The notes beneath the pieces were generated by a model. It saw only the letters and a list, made by a program, of their open reading frames with translations, was not told the origin of the DNA and made no database searches. A program made the position numbers and the translations under genes. A stretch of DNA of 64,000 nt from an uncultured bacterium (GTDB lineage: Bacteria > Bacillota > Bacilli > Lactobacillales > Lactobacillaceae): the NCBI GenBank assembly GCA_905214545.1, contig CAJMMO010000001.1:62001-126000 (forward strand), written 5' to 3'. Shown here piece by piece: positions 8,258-15,064 of this stretch (within the stretch, counting starts at the first letter, position 1; each line of letters begins with the position of its first letter).

Positions 8258-10354
8258 TTGCAATTATTCAGAAATAAAAATAGCCAAGGCAAGAACCAGA
8301 AATCCGAGACGCCGCTGCGGATGCAGATCATCATGTGGGTGATCGGCATCCTGTTTGCGCTGCTCATCGGCCAGCTGGTCTACTTGCAACTGATTTACGG
8401 CAAGCGCTTTGAAAGCGAAGTCCAGCAGACCGACCAGCGGACCATTTCGACCAACGTGCCCCGCGGCGTGATGTACGACAGCCAGGGCCGCGTCTTGGTC
8501 GGCAACCAGGCCAACAACGCCATTACCTACACGCGGTCGGCCTCGACCACGACCAGCGACATCTTGAAGGTGTCAAACCGGCTGGCCGGGCTGATCACGC
8601 TGCCTGACGAAAAGCCGACTAAGCGCCAGCTGCTCGACTACTACCTGGCCGATTCGAAGAACAACAAGAGAATTGTCGCCAAGCTGCCGCGCAGCAAGCG
8701 TTACGACTCCCGCGGCGACGCCTTGGACTCCAGCGTGGTCTACAACAATACGCTGGAGCAGGCCGCCAAGGAACACCTGCACTTTACTAAGCGCCAGCGC
8801 GTTGCGGCTCTGCTTTTCAACAAGATTTCGGGCGCTTACACGCTGTCCACGATTTATTTGAAAAACAAGGACCTGACAAGCAGCGAGATCGCCACTGTCG
8901 GCGAGCACTTGTCAGAGCTGCCGGGCGTCGGCATCGGCACCGACTGGAGCCGGTCTTACCCAAGCGGCAACTCGATCAAGTCGATCATCGGCTCGGTTTC
9001 GACCGAAAAATCAGGTTTGCCGTCAGACCAGCTGACTTACTATCTGACTAACGGCTACTCCCGCAACGACCGGGTCGGCACTTCTTACTTGGAACAAGAA
9101 TACGAGCCGATCCTGCGCGGGTCCAAGGCCCGTTCGCGCGTCAGCCTGAAGTCCGACAAGGTCCAGCAGACCAAGATGATCTACCCGGGCAAGACGGGCG
9201 CCAGCCTGTTTTTGACGATTAACGCCAAGTACCAGCAGGAAATTCAGAGCTCGCTGCGCCGCATCTACAGCGCAGCCGAAGGCGCCGGCGCGGCCGCTTA
9301 CTCCAACGGCGCCTACGCCGTCGTCATGAACCCGCGTACCGGTGCCATTTTGGCCATGGCCGGCATCAGCCACGACCCATCGACTAACAAGGACACCGAC
9401 GACGCCTTGGGTGTCGTCGACCGCTCCTTTGTTATGGGGTCGGCGGTTAAGGGCGCTACCGTCGCCGGCGGTTTAATGAACAACATCATCTCGCCGTCAA
9501 ACAGCGTGCTGCCCGATACGCCAATCTACTTGCCGGGTTCGCCGATTAAAAAGTCAGTCTACCCGGTCGGCACCTTCGGGGCCTTAGACGCCCAGTCGGC
9601 TCTGGAAGTTTCATCAAACATCTACATGATGCAGCTGGCCCTGCGCTGGACCCACGCCCAGTACGTGCCGCACTCATACATCCACATGAAGCACGACTCC
9701 TTTGACGTGCTGCGGCGCAACTTTGCCCAGTTCGGCTTGGGGCAAAAGACCGGGATCGACCTGCCGGGCGAAGTCGCCGGCATCAAGGGTTCGGAATACG
9801 CCAACGGCCAGTTCAAGTCCGGGTCTGTGCTCGACTTGGCCTACGGCAACTACGACGCCTACACCCTGATCCAGATGGCCCAGTACATTTCGACCATCGC
9901 CAACGGCGGCTACCGGATGCGGCCGTATTTAGTACAATCCATCGGCCACACCGACAACACCGGGAAAGAGACCTCGATCTACTACAACACCCAGCCGCAA
10001 GTCCAGATGCGGATTCCTTGGACGCAAGACCAGTTAGACGTCATCCACCAGGGGATGTGGCGCGTCGTTCACGGCACCAACGGCTGGGGCACGGCCCACG
10101 ATCTGAAGAACGTCAAGCCTTCCATTTCGGGCAAGACCGGGACGGCCGAAACCTTCTACTACGACCCGAAGAACCCGAACCGCAAGGACCCGCCGCAGCT
10201 GATCAACGCCTCGTTTGTCGGCTTTGCGCCGTCAAGCAACCCGAAGCTGGCCTTTGCGATCGTCTTCCCTGGTCTTGATCCGGACGGGGAAGGGACCTAC
10301 ACCCTGCAAATGGGCAAGGCCATTGTTGAAGACTATTTCAAGCTTTACAAATAG
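8258..10354 (+). CDS. class B penicillin-binding protein (D,D-transpeptidase)
   Basis: A 698-aa cell wall synthesis enzyme that cross-links peptidoglycan stem peptides outside the membrane. One N-terminal membrane anchor (about residues 24-46) is followed by the PBP dimerisation domain and the transpeptidase domain. All three active-site motifs are present: S-A-V-K at 395-398, S-S-N at 452-454 and K-T-G at 626-628. No PASTA repeat follows, so it belongs to the PBP2/PBP2b-like elongation type rather than the division-type PBP2x. The start is TTG with GAGGGG in front. The greA-PBP-rpmG order sits outside the dcw cluster. Confidence 0.9.
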   Translation: MQLFRNKNSQGKNQKSETPLRMQIIMWVIGILFALLIGQLVYLQLIYGKRFESEVQQTDQRTISTNVPRGVMYDSQGRVLVGNQANNAITYTRSASTTTSDILKVSNRLAGLITLPDEKPTKRQLLDYYLADSKNNKRIVAKLPRSKRYDSRGDALDSSVVYNNTLEQAAKEHLHFTKRQRVAALLFNKISGAYTLSTIYLKNKDLTSSEIATVGEHLSELPGVGIGTDWSRSYPSGNSIKSIIGSVSTEKSGLPSDQLTYYLTNGYSRNDRVGTSYLEQEYEPILRGSKARSRVSLKSDKVQQTKMIYPGKTGASLFLTINAKYQQEIQSSLRRIYSAAEGAGAAAYSNGAYAVVMNPRTGAILAMAGISHDPSTNKDTDDALGVVDRSFVMGSAVKGATVAGGLMNNIISPSNSVLPDTPIYLPGSPIKKSVYPVGTFGALDAQSALEVSSNIYMMQLALRWTHAQYVPHSYIHMKHDSFDVLRRNFAQFGLGQKTGIDLPGEVAGIKGSEYANGQFKSGSVLDLAYGNYDAYTLIQMAQYISTIANGGYRMRPYLVQSIGHTDNTGKETSIYYNTQPQVQMRIPWTQDQLDVIHQGMWRVVHGTNGWGTAHDLKNVKPSISGKTGTAETFYYDPKNPNRKDPPQLINASFVGFAPSSNPKLAFAIVFPGLDPDGEGTYTLQMGKAIVEDYFKLYK

Positions 10355-10427
10355 AAAACCTAGCCATTTTTTAGCAAAAATGGTATGATAATCGGGTCGA
10401 ATTATTATTATAGGTGGTGGAAAAATT

Positions 10428-10577
10428 ATGGCAGAAAACATTCTTTTGGAATGCACCGAATGCGGTGACAGATCTTACTTGACTAAGAAGAACAAGCGCA
10501 AGCACCCAGAACGTTTAGCTCTGAAGAAGTATTGCCCAGTTGAGAAGAAGGTAACACTTCACCGTGAAACTAAGTAA
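10428..10577 (+). CDS. rpmG: 50S ribosomal protein L33
   Basis: A 49-aa protein of standard length, preceded by GGTGG. It keeps the first C-x-x-C pair (residues 9-12) and Y-C-P in the second half, but the fourth zinc cysteine is replaced by glutamate (C-P-V-E), a form also common in other Firmicute L33 proteins. A TATGAT at 10384-10389 may be its -10 element. It is closed by a hairpin terminator. Confidence 0.95.
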   Translation: MAENILLECTECGDRSYLTKKNKRKHPERLALKKYCPVEKKVTLHRETK

Positions 10578-10584
10578 TTAAAGG

Positions 10585-10611
10585 CAACAGGCAAGCTCCT
10601 GTTGTTTTTTT
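10585..10611 (+). terminator. rho-independent terminator after rpmG
   Basis: CAACAGG / CCTGTTG stem, six-base loop and seven T. Confidence 0.85.
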
Positions 10612-10628
10612 GTATTAGAAGTTGAGAT

Positions 10629-11318
10629 ATGACCAATTTTTTTAAGCGTTTCCGTTGGGGCTCCGACGTCTTCGTGACCTACTGGCTGCTTTTGATCTTG
10701 GTCGTCGTCTTTGCAGCTCAATGCCTGAGCGGGGGCTTCAGCTACACCAATCTTTTGCGTTTAGGTGCCATGTACAACCCGCTGGTGGCAGTGCGCCAGC
10801 AGTGGTGGCGGCTGTTTACCGCCCAGTTCCTGCACATGGGGGTCTTGCACCTGGCCACGAACGCCGTCATGGTCTACTACATGGGCAACTACCTGGAGCG
10901 GATCTTAGGCCACTGGCGCTTTTTGACGGTTTACCTTTTAGCAGGCATCGGCGGCAACATGGCGTCATTTGCCTGGGGCAGCGACAACGCCGTGGCGGCG
11001 GGCGCTTCGACGGCGCTGTTTGGCCTGTTTGGCGCGATGGCGGTCTTAGGGCTGTTAAACCGCGACCAGCCGGCCCTGCGCCAGCTGGGGCAGCAGTCGT
11101 TAGCGCTGGCCTTGATCAACATCGCCATCGACGTGTTCATGCCCAACGTCGACATCTGGGGCCACTTGGGCGGCCTGCTTGCGGGCGGCCTGTTCTGCCT
11201 GCTGGTCGGCAGCGGCAACTGGCGGTCGGCGAAGCCTGCTTGGCGCATCGCGGCTACTATTTTGTTAGCGGTCTACGTCGTCATCTGCGTGCGCCAGGGG
11301 CTGTCTGTCAGCTTATAA
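10629..11318 (+). CDS. rhomboid-family intramembrane serine protease
   Basis: A 229-aa polytopic membrane protein with about six or seven hydrophobic segments. Rhomboids cut other membrane proteins inside or near the bilayer. The catalytic dyad is visible: Ser127 in G-A-S-T-A-L-F-G and His179 in W-G-H-L-G-G. The W-R-L-F-T-A-Q-F-L-H segment before helix 2 is characteristic, as is the H-L-x-x-N motif that follows. The rpmG-rhomboid-yqgQ order matches the Bacillus gluP (yqgP) neighbourhood. The final codons overlap the YqgQ ribosome binding site, so the two genes are likely co-translated. Confidence 0.9.
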   Translation: MTNFFKRFRWGSDVFVTYWLLLILVVVFAAQCLSGGFSYTNLLRLGAMYNPLVAVRQQWWRLFTAQFLHMGVLHLATNAVMVYYMGNYLERILGHWRFLTVYLLAGIGGNMASFAWGSDNAVAAGASTALFGLFGAMAVLGLLNRDQPALRQLGQQSLALALINIAIDVFMPNVDIWGHLGGLLAGGLFCLLVGSGNWRSAKPAWRIAATILLAVYVVICVRQGLSVSL

Positions 11319-11332
11319 AAGGAGGCAGCGTG

Positions 11333-11551
11333 ATGAAGACGCTATACGATGTCCAGCAGCTGCTCGAGCAATTCGGCGTGCTGGTTCACATTGGCAAGCG
11401 CAAGTGGGACATTGAGGAGATGGCGATCGAGTTGGACCGGCTCCACGACGCAAACGTCATCAGCGAGCGCGACTTTTTAAGCGCCAAGCTGATCTTGCGC
11501 CGCGAGCACGAATATGAAGTCGCTCATGAAAACGACCCCAAGCGTTATTAG
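11333..11551 (+). CDS. YqgQ/DUF910 small protein
   Basis: A 72-aa protein in the frame opposite to the rhomboid tail, with AAAGGAGG just upstream and ATG at 11333 (GTG at 11330 is an alternative). The sequence L-Y-D-V-Q-Q-L-L-E-Q-F-G and the acidic helix E-E-M-A-I-E-L match the DUF910/YqgQ family of small helical proteins. The function is unknown. It is sandwiched between rhomboid and rhodanese-like genes in a tight operon. Confidence 0.85.
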   Translation: MKTLYDVQQLLEQFGVLVHIGKRKWDIEEMAIELDRLHDANVISERDFLSAKLILRREHEYEVAHENDPKRY

Positions 11552-11559
11552 GAGAAACA

Positions 11560-11961
11560 ATGAGCAATCAATTTATTATCATTTTAGACATTATTTTACT
11601 GGCCTTGGTTTTGGGCTTCGGCTTGAACTGGTTCTTCCAGTGGCTGCAGCAAAAACGGGTAGGCGAAGGCCTTTCAAACGAAGAGTTTGAAAAGAACATG
11701 CGCAAGGCCCAGATCATCGACGTGCGCGAGGCGAAGGAATTTAAGCCAAAGCACATCTCGGGTGCGCGCAACCTGCCGCTGACTCAGCTGCGGCTGCAGT
11801 ACAAGGAATTGCGCCAAGACATGCCGGTCTATGTTTATTCAGACTCCAAGGCTTTGTCACTGCGTGCGGCTAACTTTTTACGCAAAAAAGGCTACACGGT
11901 TAAGTGGCTGCGCGACGGCTTTGAAAACTGGCAGGGTTTGACGAAGAAGTCGAAATATTAG
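11560..11961 (+). CDS. membrane-anchored rhodanese-like protein without catalytic cysteine
   Basis: A 133-aa protein with one N-terminal membrane helix (about residues 5-24) and a cytoplasmic rhodanese fold (V-R-E-A-K-E-F, then G-A-R-N-L-P-L). It resembles Bacillus YqhL. At the position where active sulfurtransferases carry cysteine (pattern V-Y-V-Y-C), the sequence has Ser94 (V-Y-V-Y-S-D-S). Sulfur transfer by the usual mechanism is therefore unlikely, and a binding or regulatory role is more plausible (inference). AGGAG precedes the ATG 8 bp after yqgQ. Confidence 0.85.
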   Translation: MSNQFIIILDIILLALVLGFGLNWFFQWLQQKRVGEGLSNEEFEKNMRKAQIIDVREAKEFKPKHISGARNLPLTQLRLQYKELRQDMPVYVYSDSKALSLRAANFLRKKGYTVKWLRDGFENWQGLTKKSKY

Positions 11962-11965
11962 GCAT

Positions 11966-12000
11966 AAAAAAAGCTTGCTTTTTAAAAGCAAGCTTTTTAT
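11966..12000. terminator. bidirectional terminator between rhodanese-like and DUF3042 genes
   Basis: AAAAGCTTGCTTTT / AAAAGCAAGCTTTT stem flanked by A- and T-runs serves the two convergent genes. Confidence 0.85.
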
Positions 12001-12180
12001 TTAAGCCATGTGCGCGCCGTGGCTTTTACGGTTGGCTTTAATGCGGTTGTCTTGAATCCGTTGTTCTTCTTCTTCTTGCGGATTCATAACCCGGGTCTTG
12101 TAGGTAAAGGCAGCAGCGGCAAAGCCCGCGATGGCCGTTGCAACCCCGGCTGCGAAGCCGGCAGCGAATTTGTGTGTCAT
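12001..12180 (-). CDS. DUF3042 family small membrane protein
   Basis: A 59-aa protein with a Gly/Ala-rich hydrophobic N-terminus (about residues 6-27) and a charged tail containing P-Q-E-E-E-E and R-I-K-A-N-R-K. This layout matches the DUF3042 family found in lactobacilli and enterococci, whose function is unknown. The start at 12180 is set by GGAGGTAGAGAT directly upstream on the minus strand; an upstream in-frame ATG at 12213 lacks a binding site. It diverges from miaA. Confidence 0.8.
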   Translation of the reverse strand: MTHKFAAGFAAGVATAIAGFAAAAFTYKTRVMNPQEEEEQRIQDNRIKANRKSHGAHMA

Positions 12181-12246
12181 ATCTCTACCTCCTATTTGTC
12201 TTAATTGTATCATTCAGCAAGCGTTTTATGGGAAAAGAAAGGCCTT

Positions 12247-13173
12247 ATGGAAAAACTTCTCTGTCTCGTCGGGCCGACGGCGATTGGCAAAACGAAAACG
12301 GCGATTGCGCTGGCGCAAAGTTTTGAAGCGGAGATCGTGTCGGGCGACTCGCAGCAGGTATACAAAGAGTTGAGTATCGGTACTGCGGCCCCGACCAAAG
12401 AGGAAAGGGCAGCAGTCAAACACCACCTGGTAGCCTGCAGGTCGGTGTTTGAAAGCTACGATGTGCACGACTTCGTCAATGAAGCAACGAAAGAAATTAC
12501 TGCTATTACAAACAATGATAAGCTTCCATTCCTAGAAGGCGGCACTGGCTTTTACGCCAAGGCCCTGCTGTACGACATGGCGCTGGGCGGGGCTGTTGAT
12601 CAAAGTGTAGATCCTGTCTTAGAACAAGAGCTTAAAGACAAAGGCCCGCAGGCCCTTTGGGACAAGCTCAACAGCATCGACCCTGACGCTGCCGCCAAGA
12701 TCCCTTGGCAAAATGAGCGCCGGACTTTAAGAGCCCTCACCGTCATTAAAAAAAGCGGCCGCCTTTTTTCAAAACAACAGCGAGAACTCAAGCCCCGTTA
12801 TGATGCCTTGGTCTTGGGCCTGAATTCCGACCGCCAGCTGGTCTACGACCGCATCAACCGGCGCGTCGACATCATGATGGAGGAAGGCTTATTGCAAGAA
12901 GCCAAGTTCGTCTATGACAACCAAGATAAGATTTACCAGGCTAAGCAGGCCATCGGCTACAAGGAGTTCTTCCCTTACTTTGACAAGCAAGCGGACTTAG
13001 CAACTTGTGTTGCCAAACTCAAGCAGGCATCACGCCGTTACGCCAAACGCCAGCTGACCTATTTCCGCCACCAGCTGCCCGTCACCTGGTTCGATCCGCT
13101 GCAGGATCCTGAGTACTTAGACGCCATGAAAAAAGTTGTTAAGAACTGGTTAAATGGTGCTAGACCAGTTTGA
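12247..13173 (+). CDS. miaA: tRNA dimethylallyltransferase
   Basis: A 308-aa enzyme that transfers a dimethylallyl group to A37 of tRNAs reading UNN codons. The P-loop G-P-T-A-I-G-K-T is at residues 9-16, followed by the D-S-Q-Q-V-Y motif and Y-D-V-H-D-F. The conserved G-G-T-G-F-Y-A and Y-A-K-R-Q-x-T-Y-F-R segments are also present. ATG 12247 places the P-loop at the expected distance; GAAAGG is a weak ribosome binding site. In many lactobacilli miaA is followed by hflX and glnR; here glnA follows directly. Confidence 0.95.
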   Translation: MEKLLCLVGPTAIGKTKTAIALAQSFEAEIVSGDSQQVYKELSIGTAAPTKEERAAVKHHLVACRSVFESYDVHDFVNEATKEITAITNNDKLPFLEGGTGFYAKALLYDMALGGAVDQSVDPVLEQELKDKGPQALWDKLNSIDPDAAAKIPWQNERRTLRALTVIKKSGRLFSKQQRELKPRYDALVLGLNSDRQLVYDRINRRVDIMMEEGLLQEAKFVYDNQDKIYQAKQAIGYKEFFPYFDKQADLATCVAKLKQASRRYAKRQLTYFRHQLPVTWFDPLQDPEYLDAMKKVVKNWLNGARPV

Positions 13174-13207
13174 CAACGCCAGGGGCCTTTGCTACTCTTT
13201 TTGTTGA

Positions 13208-13251
13208 TATAATTTTGTTTAAAAGGGCAGGGGTCGACTAGACCACTGCCC
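13208..13251 (+). promoter_or_regulatory. glnA promoter -10 and leader hairpin
   Basis: TATAAT lies at 13208-13213 without a clear -35. It is followed by a strong imperfect palindrome at 13225-13251: GGGCAG and GGTC pair with GACC and CTGCCC, with one G-A mismatch and a 5-base loop. No T-run follows, so it is not a terminator. No GlnR-type operator was seen. The hairpin would sit at the 5' end of the glnA mRNA. Confidence 0.6.
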
Positions 13252-13281
13252 GCATACCTATTAGGACAGGTGGTTTTGCTC

Positions 13282-14619
13282 ATGGCAAAAGAAATTACAA
13301 AAGAACAGATTATCAAGGACGTTAAGGAAAAAGACGTCCGTTTCATCAGAATGGCCTTCACTGACATCAACGGCACGACCAAGGCCGTCGAAGTCCCAAT
13401 CAGCCAGCTGGACCAAGTTTTAGACAATAACATCCGTTTTGACGGTTCAAGTATCGATGGCTTTGTGAGAATCGAAGAAAGCGACATGGTCTTATACCCA
13501 GACCTGTCGACTTGGATTGTGCTGCCTTGGGCTGACCACACCGGCGCCCGCATCGGCCGCTTGATCTGCAGCGTCCACAAGACTAACGGCGACCCGTTTG
13601 AAGGCGACCCGCGCAACAACCTGAAGCGCGTCTTGGGCGAAATGGAAAAGGCCGGCTTTGACACCTTCGACATCGGCTTTGAAGAAGAATTCCACCTCTT
13701 CAAGTTGAACGAACAAGGCAACTGGACGACCGAAGTGACCGACCACGCCTCATACTTTGACATGACCTCTGCCGACGAAGGCGCCCGCTGCCGCCGCGAC
13801 ATCGTGGAAACCTTGGAACAAATCGGCTTTGAAGTTGAAGCTGCCCACCACGAAGTAGGTGACGGCCAGCAAGAAATCGACTTCCGCTTCGACGACGCCT
13901 TGGCTACTGCCGACAAGGTCCAAACCTTTAAGATGGTAGCTCGTGAAGTTGCCCGCCGCCACGGCTTACTGGCAACCTTTATGGCTAAGCCTTTGGAAGG
14001 GCAAGCCGGCAACGGGATGCACACCAACATGTCGCTGTTTAAGGACGGCAAGAACGTCTTCTACGACGCAAACGACAAGCTGCACCTGTCCAAGACTGCT
14101 TACTACTTCTTAAACGGGATTTTGGAACACGCCCGTGCCATTACGGCGATCGGCAACCCGACTGTCAACTCTTACAAGCGTCTGATCCCAGGCTTTGAGG
14201 CCCCGGTTTACATTTCTTGGGCTGCTAAGAACCGGTCACCGCTTGTCCGGATCCCATCGGCTGAACAGCTGAACACTAGACTGGAAATGCGGTCAGCTGA
14301 CCCAACGGCCAACCCATATCTGCTGCTGGCTGCAGACTTGACTGCCGGCCTGGACGGCATCAAGCAGCAGAAGATGCCAATGCCGCCGGTAACTGAAAAC
14401 ATTTTTGCCATGAGCGACGCAGAACGGGCAAAGCTGGACTTAGAGCCGCTGCCATCAACTCTGCACAACGCGGTGAAGGCCTTTGAAAACGACAAGCTGA
14501 TGGAACAAGCTCTGGGCAAGCACCTGACGCAAAGCTTTATCAGCTCAAAGAACCTGGAATGGGCTCAATACTCACAGTCAGTATCTGACTGGGAGCGGCA
14601 ACGCTACATGGAGTACTAA
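13282..14619 (+). CDS. glnA: glutamine synthetase type I
   Basis: A 445-aa enzyme that makes glutamine from glutamate, ammonia and ATP as a dodecamer. The length fits the GSI-alpha class of Gram-positives. Diagnostic segments are F-T-D-I-N-G-T near residue 32, F-D-G-S-S-I-D-G-F (about 53-61), G-N-G-M-H-T-N (ATP/glutamate site) and N-R-S-P-L-V-R-I-P. There is no adenylylation loop of the GSI-beta type. ATG 13282 is preceded by AGGTGG at 8 bp; a GTG at 13270 is less likely. glnR is not adjacent. The osmC-like gene starts one base after its stop codon. Confidence 0.96.
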   Translation: MAKEITKEQIIKDVKEKDVRFIRMAFTDINGTTKAVEVPISQLDQVLDNNIRFDGSSIDGFVRIEESDMVLYPDLSTWIVLPWADHTGARIGRLICSVHKTNGDPFEGDPRNNLKRVLGEMEKAGFDTFDIGFEEEFHLFKLNEQGNWTTEVTDHASYFDMTSADEGARCRRDIVETLEQIGFEVEAAHHEVGDGQQEIDFRFDDALATADKVQTFKMVAREVARRHGLLATFMAKPLEGQAGNGMHTNMSLFKDGKNVFYDANDKLHLSKTAYYFLNGILEHARAITAIGNPTVNSYKRLIPGFEAPVYISWAAKNRSPLVRIPSAEQLNTRLEMRSADPTANPYLLLAADLTAGLDGIKQQKMPMPPVTENIFAMSDAERAKLDLEPLPSTLHNAVKAFENDKLMEQALGKHLTQSFISSKNLEWAQYSQSVSDWERQRYMEY

Positions 14620-14620
14620 G

Positions 14621-15016
14621 ATGGCAGAATATTGCGTTTCTTCTAAGCTGACAGACACGCCTTGGCAGATTGAGAATAAGGCAAGGGAATATTCATTCAC
14701 TTGCGACGATATGACGACGGCACCGAACCCGGTGGAATACTTGACCGGGGCGGTTAATTCCTGCATTGTCATGTCGGCGGGGATGGTGGCCAAGAGTCAC
14801 GACCTAAACGTCACAGACTTCAAGTTAGACACCGAAGCTGAGACCAAGAACTTGGGCCATGGCTTATCAAAAGTTGTCGCTATGACGATCAAAGTCAGTT
14901 TTCAATCTGACATGGATCATGATGAACAACAGAAGTTTTTAGACCATGTCTTGCACGTGTCGACGGTCTACCAGACGGTGAAGGACGCAGTGCCGATCGA
15001 AGTAACTTTGAAATAA
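14621..15016 (+). CDS. OsmC family protein
   Basis: A 131-aa OsmC/Ohr-fold protein. The motif N-P-V-E-Y-L-T-G-A-V-N-S-C near residues 32-44 holds the reactive cysteine, which in this family attacks hydroperoxides. The subgroup cannot be resolved by eye, so peroxidase activity is only probable. Its start lies one base after glnA, and no independent promoter is seen, so the two are likely co-transcribed. GGAG before the glnA stop may be its binding site. Confidence 0.85.
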   Translation: MAEYCVSSKLTDTPWQIENKAREYSFTCDDMTTAPNPVEYLTGAVNSCIVMSAGMVAKSHDLNVTDFKLDTEAETKNLGHGLSKVVAMTIKVSFQSDMDHDEQQKFLDHVLHVSTVYQTVKDAVPIEVTLK

Positions 15017-15017
15017 A

Positions 15018-15053
15018 AAATAAGCAGCTGTTAAACAGCTGCTTATTTTTTTT
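15018..15053. terminator. bidirectional terminator between osmC-like gene and pepX
   Basis: AATAAGCAGCTGTT pairs with AACAGCTGCTTATT, with flanking A- and T-runs, between two convergent genes. Confidence 0.88.
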
Positions 15054-15064
15054 GCTCTTTTTAA

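Noticed and set aside
10361..10390. CCATTTTT/AAAAATGG inverted repeat as terminator of the PBP gene
   Set aside because: No GC-rich stem and no T-run after it; it overlaps the probable rpmG promoter, so no terminator is called.
10655..11551. 298-codon frame covering the rhomboid gene
   Set aside because: Its first three quarters are the rhomboid gene read in another frame (Arg/Pro/His-rich). Only its end is real: the YqgQ protein starting at 11333.
13059..14051. 330-codon open frame antisense to miaA end and glnA
   Set aside because: Opposite strand of highly conserved genes; composition is Ser/Arg-rich as expected from the complement of GC-biased codons, with no ribosome binding site or recognisable domain.
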